Source: an uncultured Prevotellaceae bacterium (GTDB taxonomy: Bacteria; Bacteroidota; Bacteroidia; Bacteroidales; Bacteroidaceae). From it: a DNA stretch of 32,671 bases. Under the pieces are notes generated by a model. That model was not told where the DNA came from. It made no database searches and saw only the letters and a program-made list of their open reading frames with translations. A program made the position numbers and the translations under genes. Each line of letters begins with the position of its first letter. Positions within the stretch are counted from its first letter, which is position 1. Location of the stretch: the NCBI GenBank assembly GCA_946404865.1, contig CAMJFC010000033.1:1-32671 (forward strand), written 5' to 3'. Positions 31,140 to 32,671 of the stretch are shown one piece after another.

Positions 31140-32282
31140 ATGACATACGATTTCTTACAACATTATTGGTGGTTTCTGGTGTCACTCCTCGGAGCGCTGC
31201 TCGTCTTCCTGATGTTCGTGCAGGGCGGCAACTCGCTCATCTCCAGCTTGGGACGTACGGAGGAGGAACGCAGACTCGTGGTCAACTCCACGGGGCGGAA
31301 ATGGGAGTTCACGTTCACTACTCTCGTCACCTTCGGAGGAGCGTTCTTCGCCTCTTTCCCCTTGTTCTATAGTACCAGTTTCGGAGGCGCCTACTGGTTA
31401 TGGATGATTATCCTCTTCTCGTTCGTGCTGCAAGCCGTGAGCTATGAGTTCCAAAACAAACTGGGCAATCTGCTCGGACCGCGCACCTTCCAACGCTTCC
31501 TCTTGCTCAACGGCATCCTCGGACCGCTGTTGCTCGGTGGGGCTGTGGCTACGTTCTTCACTGGGAGCAACTTTCTCATCGACAAGGCCAGTCTGATGGA
31601 CTTCTCGCAGCCGGTCATCAGCAAGTGGGCCAATGCCTCGCACGGACTGGATGCCCTTCTCGACCCGTGGAACCTGGTCTTCGGTCTCTCGGTGTTCTTC
31701 CTCGCACGTGTGCTGGGTTGCTTGTATATTATAAATAATGTCAACGATGAGAATATCCGTTCACGGGCGTCGGTGCGTCTGGTGGGGGCTGCCGTGCCCT
31801 TCCTCATCCTGTTCCTGGCGTTCTTCGTCTATGTACTCCTCAAGGACGGCTACGCCTACGACCCCGCGACGGGCGAGATTATTATCGAACCCAATAAGTA
31901 TCTGCACAATCTCATCGAGATGTGGTATGTGGCCCTCGTGCTCGTCATCGGTGTGGCTGCTTTGCTCTATGCCATCATACGCACCATCGTGAGCAAGACG
32001 TACATCAAAGGGATATGGCCCGGCGGCATCGGCGTGGTACTCGTGGTGTTGGCTCTCCTGCTTTGCGCAGGGTGGAACAATACAGCGTATTACCCTTCAA
32101 ACGCCGACTTGCAGAGTTCGCTCACCATCGCCAATTCGTGCAGCAGCGAGTTCACCCTCCGCACTATGGCCATCGTCAGCCTGCTTATCCCCTTCGTGCT
32201 TGCCTACATCTTCTATGCGTGGAAAAAGATCGACAGCCGGAAAATCGATGCCGAGGAAATCAAAAACGGAGAGGCATACTAA
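31140..32282 (+). CDS. cydB: Cytochrome bd ubiquinol oxidase subunit II
   Basis: The 380-residue membrane protein is the partner of CydA, stabilising the haems. It has the family N terminus (YWWFLVSLLGALLVFLMFVQGGNSL), the GRKWEFTFTTLVTFGGAFFASFPLFYSTSFGGAYWLW block, and about eight to nine membrane helices ending in AIVSLLIPFVLAYIFYAWKKID. Length and order are normal for the family. There is no Shine-Dalgarno site; the leader is the 14-bp repeat array. A strong terminator follows about 100 nt after the stop and ends the PPIase-DUF4492-cydAB run. Confidence 0.96.
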   Translation: MTYDFLQHYWWFLVSLLGALLVFLMFVQGGNSLISSLGRTEEERRLVVNSTGRKWEFTFTTLVTFGGAFFASFPLFYSTSFGGAYWLWMIILFSFVLQAVSYEFQNKLGNLLGPRTFQRFLLLNGILGPLLLGGAVATFFTGSNFLIDKASLMDFSQPVISKWANASHGLDALLDPWNLVFGLSVFFLARVLGCLYIINNVNDENIRSRASVRLVGAAVPFLILFLAFFVYVLLKDGYAYDPATGEIIIEPNKYLHNLIEMWYVALVLVIGVAALLYAIIRTIVSKTYIKGIWPGGIGVVLVVLALLLCAGWNNTAYYPSNADLQSSLTIANSCSSEFTLRTMAIVSLLIPFVLAYIFYAWKKIDSRKIDAEEIKNGEAY

Positions 32283-32299
32283 CTTTTGCCCCTGTTAAT

Positions 32300-32376
32300 C
32301 CCATTATTATCTCATCACCCCACTATTAAACCCATTATTCCCGGTATCTCATCACCCTGTCATTCATCCCATTATT
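32300..32376. repeat. CCCATTATT / ATCTCATCACCC interspersed repeat
   Basis: CCCATTATT occurs at 32300-32308, 32331-32339 and 32368-32376, and ATCTCATCACCC at 32309-32320 and 32346-32357. The tract fills the space between the cydB stop and the terminator. Confidence 0.85.
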
Positions 32377-32379
32377 CAC

Positions 32380-32424
32380 ACGCCCCTCGACGAACTCCAC
32401 ATGTTTCGTCGGGGGGCGTCTTTC
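32380..32424 (+). terminator. Terminator of the cyd operon
   Basis: A 15-bp stem (32380-32394 with 32405-32419) with one G-U pair and a 10-nt loop is followed by CTTTC. The stem is very stable although the T tract is short. Confidence 0.8.
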
Positions 32425-32479
32425 GGCGGTGAAGAAACGTCTTTTCCGCGCTTTTTTGCCCCTTGCAGTTGACCTATAT

Positions 32480-32671
32480 CAATGAAAAATAAAAAAAGAT
32501 AGTTTTTCTCAATTTTTTTTGCATAAAAATTTGCGGGTATGGAAAATTTGCCGTACTTTTGCATCCGCTTTCGGGAAAAATTTCGGGTTTTCCCCCTGGA
32601 ATGCCACCCTGAAGCACACGAGAAAGAGTTCTTTGAAAGGATTACATACAAGACAGAGAAGTAGTACAAGA
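32480..32671 (+). promoter_or_regulatory. Strong promoter and leader, probably of an rRNA operon
   Basis: TTTG at 32530-32533 and TACTTTTG at 32554-32561 are 20 nt apart, the best -33/-7 pair in the window. An A/T-rich stretch (about 32480-32530) upstream looks like an UP element. The leader contains AGTTCTTTGAAAGG (32626-32640), resembling a boxA antitermination site, and ends GACAGAGAAGTAGTACAAGA at the window edge. This layout fits the region just before a Bacteroidales 16S rRNA gene, but the rRNA itself is outside. No ORF is seen in the stretch after 32283. Confidence 0.6.

Overview
The window looks like a Prevotella-like member of the Bacteroidales. Start signals are of the Bacteroidetes type (TAnnTTTG -7 boxes, few Shine-Dalgarno sites). 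Markers include a type IX secretion sorting-domain fragment, Prevotella-style secreted proteins ending in a GLYI...KVVVK motif, a DUF4492-cydA-cydB operon, M13 peptidase, TonB-dependent receptor and TolC-type efflux genes. I see no phage, IS, CRISPR or tRNA; most genes are housekeeping or envelope genes.

Layout. 1-550: 3' end of rpmI, then rplT and its terminator. 600-3400: a small exported lysine-rich protein convergent with tex. 3430-9190: a secreted-protein island with a T9SS sorting-domain fragment, a 1327-residue protein with two CotH kinase-like modules and a C-terminal dockerin, and a secreted protein whose first half looks like a cohesin-type beta-sandwich. 9269-9442: an unlisted 57-codon gene of the small 'YvtPei' type. 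9540-17795: ABC-F ATPase, M13 metallopeptidase, MetA-type homoserine acyltransferase (GTG start; Glu111 predicts acetyl-CoA use), a U32 protein overlapping metA by 4 nt, and a membrane zinc-ribbon protein. 17877-20315: TonB-dependent receptor. 25686-20516 (minus): tolC-hlyD-permease-permease export operon with no ATPase gene in the cluster. 26028-28450: a Ser/Thr kinase-like/AAA+ fusion and a YbjN-like acidic protein. 28521-32282: periplasmic cyclophilin, DUF4492, cydA, cydB. The window ends with a strong promoter and leader that look like the start of an rRNA operon.

The most unusual content lies between genes. From about 13.7 kb on, most gene junctions carry short tandem-repeat tracts. Many have a strict 7-bp period despite unrelated sequences (TTGAGGG, TTGAGTG/TTTAGTG, TTACCTC, CTGCCCC/TTGCTCC, CTCCGTT, CCCTCAA, CTCAACA+TTCAAAA); others use 9 or 12 bp. 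Read on the sense strand, the tract after a stop codon is purine/G-rich and the tract before the next start is pyrimidine/C-rich, with a perfect palindrome between or beside them at several junctions. Some tracts run into genes and supply C-terminal residues and stop codons, and a 9-bp repeat family is found both between genes and, in frame, inside the ABC-F gene. The best protein-level leads are the CotH-CotH-dockerin protein beside a possible cohesin-like partner, and the kinase-AAA+ fusion.
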